Below, in pieces: positions 1 to 10,900 of a DNA stretch of 64,000 bases. The stretch comes from Ctena decussata (Eukaryota; Mollusca; Bivalvia; Lucinida; Lucinidae): NCBI GenBank assembly GCA_963989385.1, contig OZ022506.1:2211415-2275414 (forward strand), read 5' to 3'. The notes beneath the pieces are model-generated. The model was not told where the DNA came from. It saw nothing but the letters and a program-made list of their open reading frames with translations, and searched no databases. Both the position numbers and the translations under genes were made by a program. Positions within the stretch are counted from its first letter, which is position 1, and every line of letters starts with the position of its first letter.

Positions 1-1180
1 CCCCTTTTTAATATGTTTGGCCCAATTTTTTTTTTTTTTTTTTTTTGTGGGGGGGGGGGGGGGGGGGGGGGTTAGTCGTTTTTGCTTTAATTTTATTCAA
101 ATTTGGTTCATAGATGCATCATAAGAAAATAGTTGACACATGTTTTCCAGTTTTTCCCGTAAGTGTTTGCCTGCTGAGTTATGCCCCTTTATATTTTTCG
201 TAAAAAAAGTTTGTTATCGCAATTCCTCATAGACCGCTAGAACGATTTTCTTGAAATTAAGTATGTGAATACATATTGGTATGAAGATGTGCAATAAGGT
301 GTCCATTTTGAAATCTGACCCCAATGTCTTGAGTTATGCCCCTTTTTGATATATTTGGCCCTAATCTTCGGGATTTTAGTCGTTTTTGCTTTGATTTTAT
401 TCAAATGTGGTTCATTGATGCATCATAAGAAACTAGTTGACACGTGTTTTCCAGTTTTTTTCCGGAAGTGTTTTCCTGCTGAGTTATGCCCCTTTATATT
501 TTTCTTAAAAAAGTTTATCGCAACTCCTCATAGATGACTTGACCGATTTTCTTGAAATTAAGTATGTGAACACATATTGGTATGAAGATGTGCATTAAGG
601 TTTCCACTTTGAAATCTGACCCCTTTTGCTTGAGTCATGCCCCTTTTTGATTTTTATCCTAATTTTGGGGGTTTTTTTTAGTCATTTTGCTTTGATTTTC
701 ATCAAATTTGGTTCATAGATGCATCATAAGAAAATAGTTGACATGTGTTTTCCATTTGTTCCCGGAAGTCTTTTCCTGCCGAGTCATACCCCTTTATATT
801 TTTCGTAAAAAAAAGTTTGTTATCGCAACTCCTCCTAGACGGCTTGAAGGATTTTCTTGAAATTAAGTATGTGAACACATATTGGTATGAAGATGTGCAT
901 TAAGGTTTCCACTTTGAAATCTGACCCCTCTTTCTTGAGTAATGCCCCTTTTTGATATTTTTATCTAATTTTTTTTGGTGGGGTGGGGGATGGGGGGGGG
1001 ATTTAGTCATTTTTGTTTTGATTGTATTCAATTTTGGTTCAAAAAAAGTTGACGCGTGTTTTCCATTTTTTCCCAGAAGTGTTTGCCTGCTGAGTTATAT
1101 TCCCCTTTGTAATTTTGTAATAAAAGTTTGTTAGCGCTACTTCTTCTAGACTGCTTGACTGATTTTCTTGATTTTTACTA
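1..1180. repeat. Diverged tandem repeat, about 300 bp unit, four copies
   Basis: Landmarks recur about every 300 bp: 'tgagttatgcccctttttga' near 333, 633 and 935, and 'gaagatgtgcattaagg' near 284, 583 and 890. Homopolymer T and G runs (about 28-71 and 970-1000) mark the same place in the units. Short open frames here change between copies and are not genes. The style matches the tandem cores of the other elements in this window, but no terminal hairpin is seen, so the array may continue to the left. Confidence 0.8.
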
Positions 1181-1413
1181 CAGGTTTTTCCAGATTTCTC
1201 TCTGGAGCCAATATTAGATAAAAGTAGACATATTCAGTTGCTTTGATAGGATTATAGGATGAGCTTTATTTGTTTGTAGTTTGTAGTTGTCACAACATGT
1301 ATGCTTTGTACAACTTTGTAAAACTTAGATGAAGGTCCATGCTTAACTGTTAAATGCGGGGGGGGGAGTGGTATTTAGTATATTTAGTAAGCCATGCTTA
1401 CTGCCATCTCTAG
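1181..1413. other. Unassigned non-coding stretch
   Basis: No gene, RNA or repeat is recognised apart from a short G run near 1358. Confidence 0.5.
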
Positions 1414-1833
1414 TTTTAACACAAGATAAAACGGCGAGTCGGTGCCTATATATATACATATGGTCCAGATACATAGGGCATGATTTTTCAAAGGGTAAAA
1501 AATTATAAAACGCCTCACAACAATTTTTGATGTGATTGCATAACGAAGGCTGAGCAAACACTGAAACAACCAAATATCTAGTCGATCTGATGCCTATGTA
1601 TGTTTTGGACTCAATATTACCAGAATTTACCATAAAATACTTGCTTAATCTGATAACGCTTCACCATAGTGATCTGTATCGACTCTGCCTTAATGCATGT
1701 TTATCTCAGCTGTCCACATCAAAAATTGTTGTGAGGCGTTTTATAGATTTTCACCCTTCGAAAAATCATGCCCTATATATCTGGACCATATGTATATGTA
1801 GGCACCGATTCGCCGTTTTATCTTGTGTTAAAA
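1414..1833. repeat. Foldback element with about 120 bp inverted arms
   Basis: The arm at about 1414-1534 is the near-exact reverse complement of 1715-1833; both hold the block around 'acaagataaaacggcga'. Weaker complementarity continues towards the centre. It is a non-autonomous foldback or MITE-like element. No target-site duplication was found. Confidence 0.75.
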
Positions 1834-3472
1834 TCCTGTCTCTTATATGTTACAAACGGAAAATCTGTCAGAGTTTCTTCAAAATGGCCGTCGAAAAATT
1901 AATTTTATCACGCGCGCTATGACGTAGGTTGTTACCCTGGAGTTACCCTTGAATGTGTGTACCTTATCATAATTCGAGGAAGACTCAGCGTCTCCTCGCT
2001 TTCAAGTGTGTGTGTGTGTGTGTTTTATTTGTCTACGGAGTAAATGGTGCAAATCGACATGGCTGCTATCTAAATGTAAGACTGCGATGGTGTTTAGAAG
2101 ATTGCTTCTGGCTGGTATGGGATTTCTTCCGAATTAATACTATCAGTATTCTGTGTACAGTTTGATGTGTACTGTTTACTGCATGCTTACTGCATACATC
2201 ATCTATGTATTCTTCACTTTTTAACGTGTACTGTATTAGTACTGAGGACTTAGTGGATAGTTAACAGTACATATAAGATAGTTTACAACCAGGATGTGCA
2301 TTTGCTCTGTGCATGTTCGCATACGTTTGCGCGTGACCAAAATTAATGTCGCAAAGGCAAGAACGCAGAGAATGTATTTCCTACGGGAACTCTTCTGGTT
2401 GGTGCGTTACTCATGCCGAGGCGGATTATTTGCAAGGACAGCTTGTATCTAGTCAGGTTCTACATGCACTGAGTATCCTGGAGTTGGACAGGTGTTGTGT
2501 AGGTCACAGAACAAATGGAGATGGAATGGTGCATCTGTTTGATCTCTCTTTTTTTAAGTTTTGGGGTTTAGCGACACCAAATAGGTTAAATACAGAAACG
2601 CGCGTCCGTCGCACTAAAACTGGTATGGATACGTTTATATTTGTTCAATGAGTACTATTCTGGACAATATCTGGGCGTTAGCAATTGACCGGAGGAATTT
2701 TAACAGAAAGTTAGCCCTAACTCCAATTACAAATTTCTGCATGGGCAATTTTCGGGCAAACGATGCGTAGACGCGTAGAAAAACTGTAGCAAAATGAAGA
2801 TGCTCGACACTCGGTCTAAAATCAAAATTTTTGGTGAGACTTTTCAAAATGTTTTCCAGTTTAACATCTCGTGTGTCCCTTATCCGAACAAACAGAGGTG
2901 TGTCCCTTATCGATTTTTCAATTCTCAATTGTTTGGCTCGTAGAAAGCCTAAAAAAGAAAACCATAATAAAGGCCGAGCTGGCCATATATGATGTATTGA
3001 ATTAGATTCAAACCCCTGATTTAGACCGCCTGGTTTGTTTGTTTGGGGTCGTTGGCGAGCAGATGTGTGTTCCTTATCTTCCGAAAAAGATCGGTTTTCC
3101 GAGGCAACCCATTAAAAGGTTTGATATCTTCAGTAAATAATATATGCAAATAAAACTACAAAATAGTGTGGTGTAGCTGGGCTTTACCGTATTAAAATCA
3201 GTTCTGTAAGTCTGAAATGTATACTCACTTTTCTTCGCCAATCGAGCAAAAATGTCTGTGTTCCTTATCCTCCAAATCACGTGACTGTGACGTACGTTAT
3301 CCACCCTGGTCTTGCCTATCAGGGCATTTTCATGAGACAGAAAACTTGATACAAAGCTTAGAAGCTACTAACACCAGAAAAGACCTAATATGCCTCACTT
3401 CTGCTATTTGCTGGGCAAGACAAAAATGATGTTGCAGCAGAGTTGCTTCCACTGAAAGTACCTTAAAGTTGC
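1834..3472. other. Non-coding stretch with a short (TG)n run
   Basis: A (TG)n microsatellite lies at about 2006-2023. Short open frames have no recognisable domain. Nothing else is supported. Confidence 0.5.
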
Positions 3473-3477
3473 CTCAT

Positions 3478-3799
3478 CACAGGGTATAATCGATTCTGCT
3501 AATTTTCGCTTCCTGCAGAGACTGTACATCATATTTGGCTTCCACCAAGACTGTCTGCGAACTCTTGCTTCCTGCAGAGACTACTGCCCTCGAAAAATGG
3601 CTTCCTGCCGAGACTGTCTGCATGATTCTGCTTCCTGCCGAGGAAACAGAACCACACGGACAGTCTCTGCAGGAAGACATTTATCATGTACAGAAGTCTC
3701 TGCAGGAAGCAAGAGTTCGCGGACAGTCTCGGCGGAAGCCAAATATGATGTACAGTCTCTACAGGAAGCGAAAATTAGCGGAATCGACTATACCCTGTG
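3478..3799. mobile_element. Foldback transposon with CACAGGG termini and 5 bp TSD
   Basis: The element begins CACAGGGTATA (3478-3488) and ends with its exact reverse complement (3789-3799). It is flanked by the 5 bp direct repeat CTCAT (3473-3477 and 3800-3804). Nearly the whole 322 bp is an inverted repeat built from alternating-strand copies of a 'cttcctgcagagact' module. Such a module can be read in several frames, so the open frames across it are artefacts. A 5 bp duplication fits Transib-like or 5-bp hAT-like families; which one is not settled. Confidence 0.85.
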
Positions 3800-4364
3800 C
3801 TCATCAGTTGACTCTAATAAGATCCCATAACAGAATACTGAGAGTTTATATGAATGCAAGAAGAAGGTGACAAGCTGTGCATTTTATGAATTCATTTTGT
3901 TAATCCTCCTGGTGGGGAACATTGTTATGAGACCTGGACAGAAAAAGGTATTAATTGCCCATGCCAAATTAGAATGCCCCAGTTAATTTACAAAAATAAA
4001 GTTTATTTTGGAAGTAACAGGAGCATACTACTCTTGTAGTATATTGTGAAATTAAGACTGGCTCCTCAGTGCATACCCATGTGAACCTGGTTAAACCAGT
4101 TATAGTATCCTGTAGCATAGAAGAACCTCGGAGCAGCATGCAGTGTTATACATATTCTCCAGATATATCGTTGTGGGGTAAATCCCCCTATGGCAGCGCT
4201 GATAGATGGCAGGAAGTTTGGTACCTACAAAATATAAAGTCAAAACAACTAATCTACCACATGCCTCTCTTCCATTCTTTTCCAAAAATACTGTGATACT
4301 GCTTTTACCAAACTGGCCCATTTGGAGTAAAATCCTGTAGTGATGCAGTTAATATATTGTAGTA

Positions 4365-4564
4365 CAGCCAACTCCCGATATTTCGAACACTGATATCTCA
4401 AAGTATCTTCTTATATTAATATATTTCCTTTTTTCATTTACATTTCAACTCCTGTTATCTCAAACTATGATATCTCAAAGTAAATTTTCTGGTACCAGAA
4501 AATTTACTTTGAGATATCAGTAGTTTTGACTGAAGTTTGACTTTGAGATATCGCGATTTGACTG
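4365..4564. mobile_element. TA-flanked pogo/Tigger- or mariner-like MITE
   Basis: The ends are CAGCCAACTCCCGATAT on the left and, read as reverse complement, CAGTCAAATCGCGATAT on the right. TA dinucleotides sit at 4363-4364 and 4565-4566. The 200 bp interior contains a perfect 52 bp palindrome (4468-4519) made of 'gatatctcaaagtaaatttt' repeats. The TA target and CAGTCAAA-type ends are typical of non-autonomous Tc1/mariner/pogo elements. There is no coding capacity. Confidence 0.8.
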
Positions 4565-5205
4565 TACATTAACCTCATGATGGTCTACTAGACATTTTAT
4601 GTAGTTGTCAGCTATTTCAACTGTGACATGATAAAACCAACAAAGTGGCATGTGAGGCCAGTGAAGAATCAGATCAGCTCTATTTCAAACTAAAAACTTG
4701 TTGAAAGTAAGGTGCATAATAGTGACTGATGTTTCAGACCAAGAACATAAATATTTACCATTCTAAACAAATCCAAGCATACATAAATTTCATGTATCTA
4801 CAAACAAACATAAAATTAGCATTGTGATGCTTAGATTCATCTGCTGCAAACCTAGTTTCCCTAAACTAGAGGTCATGTTACGTCATAATATGGCAATAAA
4901 CAGTTCTACCATAAAGTTTTAGCATGAATCATTAGTATTTACTACTGCACCAATAACTGGTACATCAGTCATCCGGAGTCAGATATACCGCAGAACATGA
5001 TGTCTTCTCTGTTTATGTATTAACAGTCATCGGCGGCTTTAGTCTACTCAATGAATTTAATTTGACAACATCCAACTAATTTTGTGAAGCTTTTATTTTC
5101 ATACTTTGTTATTATTCAAAAGTTAGATTGCAAGTGAAGTGTAAGACCACTGACAACTGGTAAATCTTGCATATTTGCTTGGCCTTTTACTTTCTGCATG
5201 ACTAT
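4565..5205. other. Non-coding stretch with a piece of a foldback family
   Basis: Positions about 4620-4680 match one arm of the foldback element at 60331-60566 (shared 'aaccaacaaagtggcatg'). The rest is unassigned. Confidence 0.5.
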
Positions 5206-5808
5206 AGAGGCCCTCCCAGGGGGGTCTGTGCTCCCTGAAAATAATGCCCAAATCTCCCCAGCTCCCTTGAAATAATTTTTCAGGCTCCCTAAAATTATTT
5301 TGCTACTGCTCCCCAAATCCCTAAAAGTAATTCAGCTGCTCCCCAGCTCCCTAAAAATATTCAAACCTGCTCCCTAAAATTGTTCAGAATTGATTTCCGC
5401 CTCCAGCCGGAAATGAGCCCCAAATGCTAGCAGTGGCAAGTTTTGATGCCCAAGCGAAGTCATTTCAGCTTAAAAAGAAGGACTAAAATGGTATTACTGA
5501 TATATATAAATGGGGTTTTGGGGGCATAGCCCCCCAGAAGCCAAAAACAATTTAGAAAATCACATTCTAACAGTGCTCCCCAAAATTAAGAGCTTGCTCC
5601 CGAGCTCCCTGAAAATAATTGCTAGTGCTCCCCAGCTCCCTGAAAATAAATGGCCATTCTTCCCAGCTCCCAAAAACCGTTAGCTCAGTCGGTAGCCAGG
5701 TTTACCAGGCTCCCCAAAATTAAGGGCTTGTTTCCTAGCTCCCTGAAAAATAATTGCTAGTGCTCCCCAGCTCCCTGAAAATAAATGGCCATTCTCCCCA
5801 GCTCCCCA
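5206..5808. repeat. Degenerate 'ctccccagctccctgaaaata' tandem repeat
   Basis: Many copies of a 20-25 bp 'gctccccagctccctgaaa' module fill this stretch. There is also a higher-order duplication of about 128 bp (about 5570-5700 and 5700-5830), each unit ending in a tRNA A-box-like 'tagctcagtcggtag'. The second copy runs into the SINE that follows, so part of the SINE head was duplicated. The motif 'gggggcatagccccccag' at about 5520 recurs in variant form at 37310 and 37575. Confidence 0.7.
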
Positions 5809-6077
5809 AAACCGATAGCTCAGTCTGTAGCGAGGTTTACCTATAAACCATAGACTCACTCACTGGCTACATACCTCTGCCGCGTATGTTCAAAACCTGG
5901 GCTGGCAAGTATGAATGGTTGGTTGTTCCCTTTGGAGTTGCAGTGGTTTCACAGAGTATTTCCCAGCTCCTATACAGCTGAGAACTGCTTCTGGCTTTCT
6001 TCCACCACAGAACAGTCCTCTGATGTAATGACCAGATATGATTGAATCGGGGTATGAAGTAAAACCGAAAAAAAAAC
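5809..6077 (+). mobile_element. tRNA-derived SINE, family A
   Basis: The head has an A-box-like 'tagctcagtctgtagcgagg' and a B-box-like 'gttcaaaacctg'. A unique body of about 150 bp and a short A-rich end follow. The same sequence is present on the minus strand at 10901-12614, where a LINE interrupts it. A tRNA-like pol III promoter plus a dispersed body defines a SINE. No clean target duplication was found because the left side is tandem repeat. Confidence 0.8.
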
Positions 6078-6215
6078 ACCCCTAGGAGGGCCTCACTATA
6101 GGAACCTTGCTCGATTCATATCATTCTGTTCTGTTTTTTAAATGTCCCTCCCCTTATTTCCTCAGAGCACCCTCAAATGCAGTAGTTATTGGCCTTGTGA
6201 CTTTTGAGCTCATTT

Positions 6216-8826
6216 TTATACGCCCGTTTTGAAAAAAACGGACGTATTATGTCGTGGCGCTGTCCGTCCGTCCGTCCGTAAACATTCTTGTACACGCCAT
6301 AACTCAGTAACCATTTGGGATATCTTCATGAAATTTGGTAGGCATATGTATTAGGGTGGGGGAACGTGTCGCGTACAAAAATGGTTGCTCCCCCTTTCTT
6401 TCTTTTGAAGTTATGCCCCTTTGATTAATTTTATCCCTGTAAGTCTTGTACGCGCCATAACTAGATAACCGTTTGGGATATCTTTATAAAACTTCATAGC
6501 AATGTGTATGAAGTCCTAACGATGTGCCGCTTACAACATTGGCTGCTCTCCCTTTCTTTGTTTAAGAGTGAATCCCTTTCATTAGTTCTTATCGGCTACT
6601 TTTGTGTAAACTTTTGTTGAACATGTAATATATTGTCAAGGGAAAAAAGTAGAACTACAAAAGGTATACCTAGTGTATGTAGGTTATCTCCCTTGTTCAA
6701 AGATATTGTATCAAAGATTTCTTCACAACCATACAAGCTAGACTGGTCATATTTGGCATACAGGTTGATGACGACATGTTGTATTGTGGAATTGAGAACC
6801 AGCCTTCTCCTGCTTATTCTTCCCTGTATTTGCCCCATTTTCTTTCTTTCCATACTTTGAATAATGAAATTTTTCGTCAAAGATTTCTCCACAATCATGC
6901 AAGCTAGAGTAGTCATATTTGCTATGCAGGTTGATAACGACATGTTGTATCATGGGATCGAGAACCAGCCTTCTCCTGCTTATTCTTCCCTGTATTTGTC
7001 TGATTTTCTTTCTTTCCCTACTTTGAATAATGAAATTTTTCGTCAAAGATTTCTCCACAACCATGCAAGCTAGAGTAGTCGTATTTGGTATGCAGGTTGA
7101 TGGCGATATGTTGTATCGTTGTATTGAGAACCAGCCTTTTTCTGCTTATTCTTCCCTGTATTTGTCCAATAGTCTTTCTTTCAATACTTTGAATAATGAA
7201 CTTTTTCATCAAAGTTTTCTCCACAATAATGCAAGCTAGATTAGTCATATTTGGTATGCAGGTTAATGATGACTTACTGTATTGTGGGATTGAGAACCAG
7301 ACTTCTCCTCTTTTTATTCCCTGTATTTGTCTGATTTTCTTTCTCTCTTTACTTTGAATAATGCATTTTTTTCGCAAAAGATTTCTATGCATCCGTAAGT
7401 TAGACAGAGCTCCAGATAATTTTTACAGTGGTTTCAGTATTTACCAAACAGAATTTTAACCTTTTCAGTATCCAGATGAGTCCTTTCAGTATCGGTACTC
7501 CTGAGATCCAGTGGTTGTTCAGTATCTTTTTAACGCACAACTGGTCTCCCAAAATGTCAGCCTACTTGTTCTTGTCCAGGGTTCTTGCTTAAAACTCTGG
7601 ACAACAGGAACGACCCAGACCGAACAGGAATAAGGCCGAAACGACCCGGGGCCGAAAGGGAATTCGGCCGAAACGACCCGTTACCGACCCTGACAGTGTT
7701 TTGCTTTCCTTTTACCACGCATCAGGGGACGATCAGCTGATCTTTGCTGGCTAGAGTTCACTAGAATTAACCACTGGCTTGCCGAAGCCAAAGTTTTCCA
7801 GCTTCGCACAACCTGGTGGGGCCATTTATTGACTGTTCAGTCAAGTAACAGAGACGTTTTTTGCAACATGTTTGTTCAACGAAAATGAAAGTACCTACGC
7901 AATTGACCGGAAAGATCATGTGCAATTTAGCGATTGGCTAACGCTCGGTAAATTCCAATACTCATGCTTGTTCCCGGTCTATTCATAAAAACGACCAGTA
8001 AAAGCCGAAAAGAGAATGCTGAATATAGGTACCATGTGCTTTCTGTTTTCGGAAAAAGGTTGACTGCGCATGCTCAGACAGCGCATGCGCTGAAGCAATC
8101 ATTAGTAAATGCTAAAAATAGGTAACATTCTGGCTATTGAAAAATGGTTGACCGTGCATGCTATAGCGTAAATACGTAGCACATTTGAGCTGCGTTCGTA
8201 AGCTGAGAAATGACTACCGTATTCGGTACGATTGAAATTTCAAGACACTTCGTATTTTGTCTTTTTTGGTCCGTATTTTACGCAAATACGAAGCTTATCT
8301 GGCTCTCTGAGTTAGAGTAGGGAATTTTGTATGCAGGTTGATGAGAACTTATTGTATTGTGGGATTGAGAACCAGTCTTCTGCTTATTCTTCCCTATATT
8401 TTTCCAATTTTCTTTCTCTCCTGACTTTGAATAATGTAATTTTTTGTAACAGATTTCACAGCAACCATTCATATTTGGTATACATGGTAACAATGATTTC
8501 TCTCCCTCTTTATGCTTTTTGTTACGAAAATAACACCATTTGATTTAAGCAATTAAGGGGGGGGGGGGGTATAGTCGGATTCGCTGACAGTTCTAGTTCG
8601 GATTCGCTGACAGTTCTACCTGTGAGTTTATACTGAGGTTAATTTACAACTGAAGAATTATACCAGAGAGTTTCTGCGGCTTAAAGGCTTAGATACAGAT
8701 AGTTAATTATAGAGTGGTTGCCCCTGTTTGTCTGCCTGTCTATCCTTTTGTAAACAATCTTGTTCATTCTGTAACTCCTTTAGGACATTGAAACGGGCGT
8801 ATTATGCGCCGCTTGCGAAGCCCTTG
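6216..8826 (+). mobile_element. Tandem-core element with terminal hairpin (Helentron-associated/pearl-like)
   Basis: It opens with a hairpin ('atacgcccgtttt' paired with 'aaaacggacgtat'), then gtccgtccgtccgt at about 6265. Four or more copies of a 166 bp unit follow at about 6690-7400, with one more at 8310-8490. It closes with 'cgggcgtattatgcgccgc' at about 8790, resembling its start. A 905 bp hAT-like element interrupts it at 7405-8309. Terminal hairpin plus a tandem core is the layout described for bivalve pearl and Helentron-associated elements; assigning it there is an inference. Confidence 0.65.
7405..8309. mobile_element. hAT-like non-autonomous element
   Basis: The left end CAGAGCTCCAGATAA (7405-7419) matches the reverse complement of the right end, CAGAGAGCCAGATAA (8295-8309), with two differences. 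The flanks share AGTTAGA (7398-7404 and 8310-8316), a 7 bp target duplication. It splits the 166 bp tandem array, so it came later. The interior holds short 'ccgaaacgacccg' repeats at 7610-7690 but no transposase. Confidence 0.75.
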
Positions 8827-9204
8827 TTGTAATTGTGGATACCCCACCCACATGCAAATAAGAACTACTACCAATGCTTACTCTGCAATGCGTTGCAGTA
8901 GAGGCGCTAAAGTCAAATAAAATGGACCATATAACTGCAAACAACGTTCCAAATGCTGGAAATGACATAACCACATAGCCCATTCGACTTGCGGACAATG
9001 AAAGCAGTGTGTTTTTGTCTGACATCTTGTAACCGGAAGCTAAATGTGGTCGCAGACGTTTTCCGTTTCGAATAAGGTCGTTCCTTTGGTAGCACACGCT
9101 GTTCGTCATAAAGTGGTCGTGCTAAATGCCGCAAGTACTACACGGTAGTTCTACACGGTAGCAAAATATAAAAAACTGAATTCGATACCGAAAAGAAATA
9201 AGAA
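8827..9204. other. Unassigned non-coding stretch
   Basis: No domain or repeat was recognised; small open frames overlap on the minus strand without support. Confidence 0.45.
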
Positions 9205-10233
9205 ACCTGACGGAAAAGGACCATTATTGTTTCTTTGAAATATCAACCACATGCCTGAATGTGTTAAGTCACAAATAAGACTCTTTGCTGACGACTGTTT
9301 GTTATACCGAACCATCAAAAACTTTGGAGACCATGTTATATTACAGCAAGAATAACCTCATCAATTGGGCAGAAAAATGGGGTATGAAGTTAAATGTGAA
9401 AAAGTGTTACCATCTCAGTGTAAAACAAAAGTACTCCAATTTCTACATCATGAACGGTCATATTCTTAAACAAGTAGAAGAAATCCCTTACCTGGGTATC
9501 ACATTCTCAGACAACATGAAGTGGACCACTCATATTAATCAAGTTAGGAAAAAAGCTAATTCTACTTTGGGTTTTCTAAGGAGAAATCTTCATCATACTC
9601 CACAATCATGCAGGAAAGACGCTTATTTGGCATTGGTACGTTCAAAAATGGAATATGGCTCAGTGATTTGGGACCCTTATACTAAACAGGATATTCAAAA
9701 ACTTGAAAATGTACAACGTTCAGGGGCCAGGTTGACCATGAAGGATTATTACTCAAGACAAGAAGGATGTGTAACCGAAATGCTGCACAAGTTAAAACTC
9801 CCCATACTACAAGATCGTCGTAAAGACCAGAGTCTGACACTAATGTACAAGGTGGTGGAAGGGCATGTACCGGCAATCAACAAAGATCACTACACCCAAC
9901 CACAGAGACAAAGGCGGGTGATACGGGCTACTCATTATACAGTTTACGAGCATAAAAACATTGTTGAAATCTACACTACCAATAATTCAAAGTGCTTCAA
10001 ACCAATTTTAGCTAAAACAGAAAATTTCAAAAACTCATTCTTTGTTAGAACAATCTATGATTGGAATAAACTGGATGATAGTGTGATCAATACAGACAGT
10101 GTAAGCAGCTTCAGAAAAAGACTGTCAACATCTCATTTTGACTAAATGCGCACTCATCCCGTCGTGTTAAAGCCAGCAGTGGTTACTTCGACGTACAGAT
10201 TCAGATTCAGATTCAGATTCAGAAAAAGGCACC
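9205..10233 (+). pseudogene. 5'-truncated LINE: C-terminal reverse transcriptase fragment (CR1/jockey-like)
   Basis: The reading begins inside the reverse-transcriptase domain. A GPLLFL block is encoded at about 9218, followed by an in-frame stop and then the catalytic FADD motif at 9284-9295. The frame changes at about 9355 (one-base loss), and the rest is open to the stop near 10145. The open part (286 codons from 9285) carries the thumb and C-terminal signatures of the jockey/CR1/RTE group: WAEKWGMKLNVKKC, YLGITFSDNMKW, SVIWDPYT, and a terminal WNKLDDSV. After the stop come about 50 bp of 3' UTR and an (ATTCAG)n tail at about 10197-10233, typical of CR1-like 3' ends. The copy is dead: 5'-truncated, with a stop and a frameshift. 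Confidence 0.85.
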
Positions 10234-10900
10234 GTGGTACACAGTAGCGTGAAATCCGGAGCTTAAACAAGATATTTTTAGGTTGTAAATAGGGTGACGG
10301 GACTCAGAAAGTCATTTTAACCTGTGTTATTGAATACTATCTAAGAAAACTCGAGTTGGATGTGTGCCTATAAAGGCAGAAATTATAGAACAGAGCAGAA
10401 CAGGTAACATGATAAATTTTGATGGTAGCACTGGTCGGCAAAATCTTCCCAAGCCAAAGGTATTTTGTCTACTTTTTTCCTTACATACTCCTGGCCGAAG
10501 TCCTTTCTTTCTTTATATACTGCAATACCCCCTCGCGAGGATTACGTACAGGTGGATTGTGTCTTAAAGCCAATGAATCCGATATAGTCACCAGAACCAG
10601 CTTTCACCCATTCGGCCTTTATATTACTTTGTACTTGTTTACCTTTATTGCTAAAGACTCTGAGCAGACTGCCATGGATGAGGTTATCGCCATAGGAAAA
10701 CCTCATTTTGCTCCGAAAGTGTATGATAAACAAAGCATAAAAAGCCTGATATATTATATAATATGATACAATACTATATCAATATTTTACCAGCCTGTAT
10801 ACGTATTATAGTAGTATAATAGTAAATAAGAGCACAGAATCATACTAAGATAGAATTTAGTCATGCCTGGCAAACGCGCAATTCAATGCCCACCTGCAAA
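10234..10900. other. Unassigned non-coding stretch
   Basis: No feature is recognised. Two overlapping open frames at 10364-10766 have no domain and no codon signal I can support. Confidence 0.45.

Noticed and set aside
3535..3870. Overlapping open frames on both strands with repeated ETV/SLQE-like peptides
   Set aside because: They are translations of a palindromic module repeat inside the foldback element; the same words read open on both strands.
10364..10766. Two overlapping frames of 67 and 115 codons
   Set aside because: No domain, no supporting signals, surrounded by repeats.
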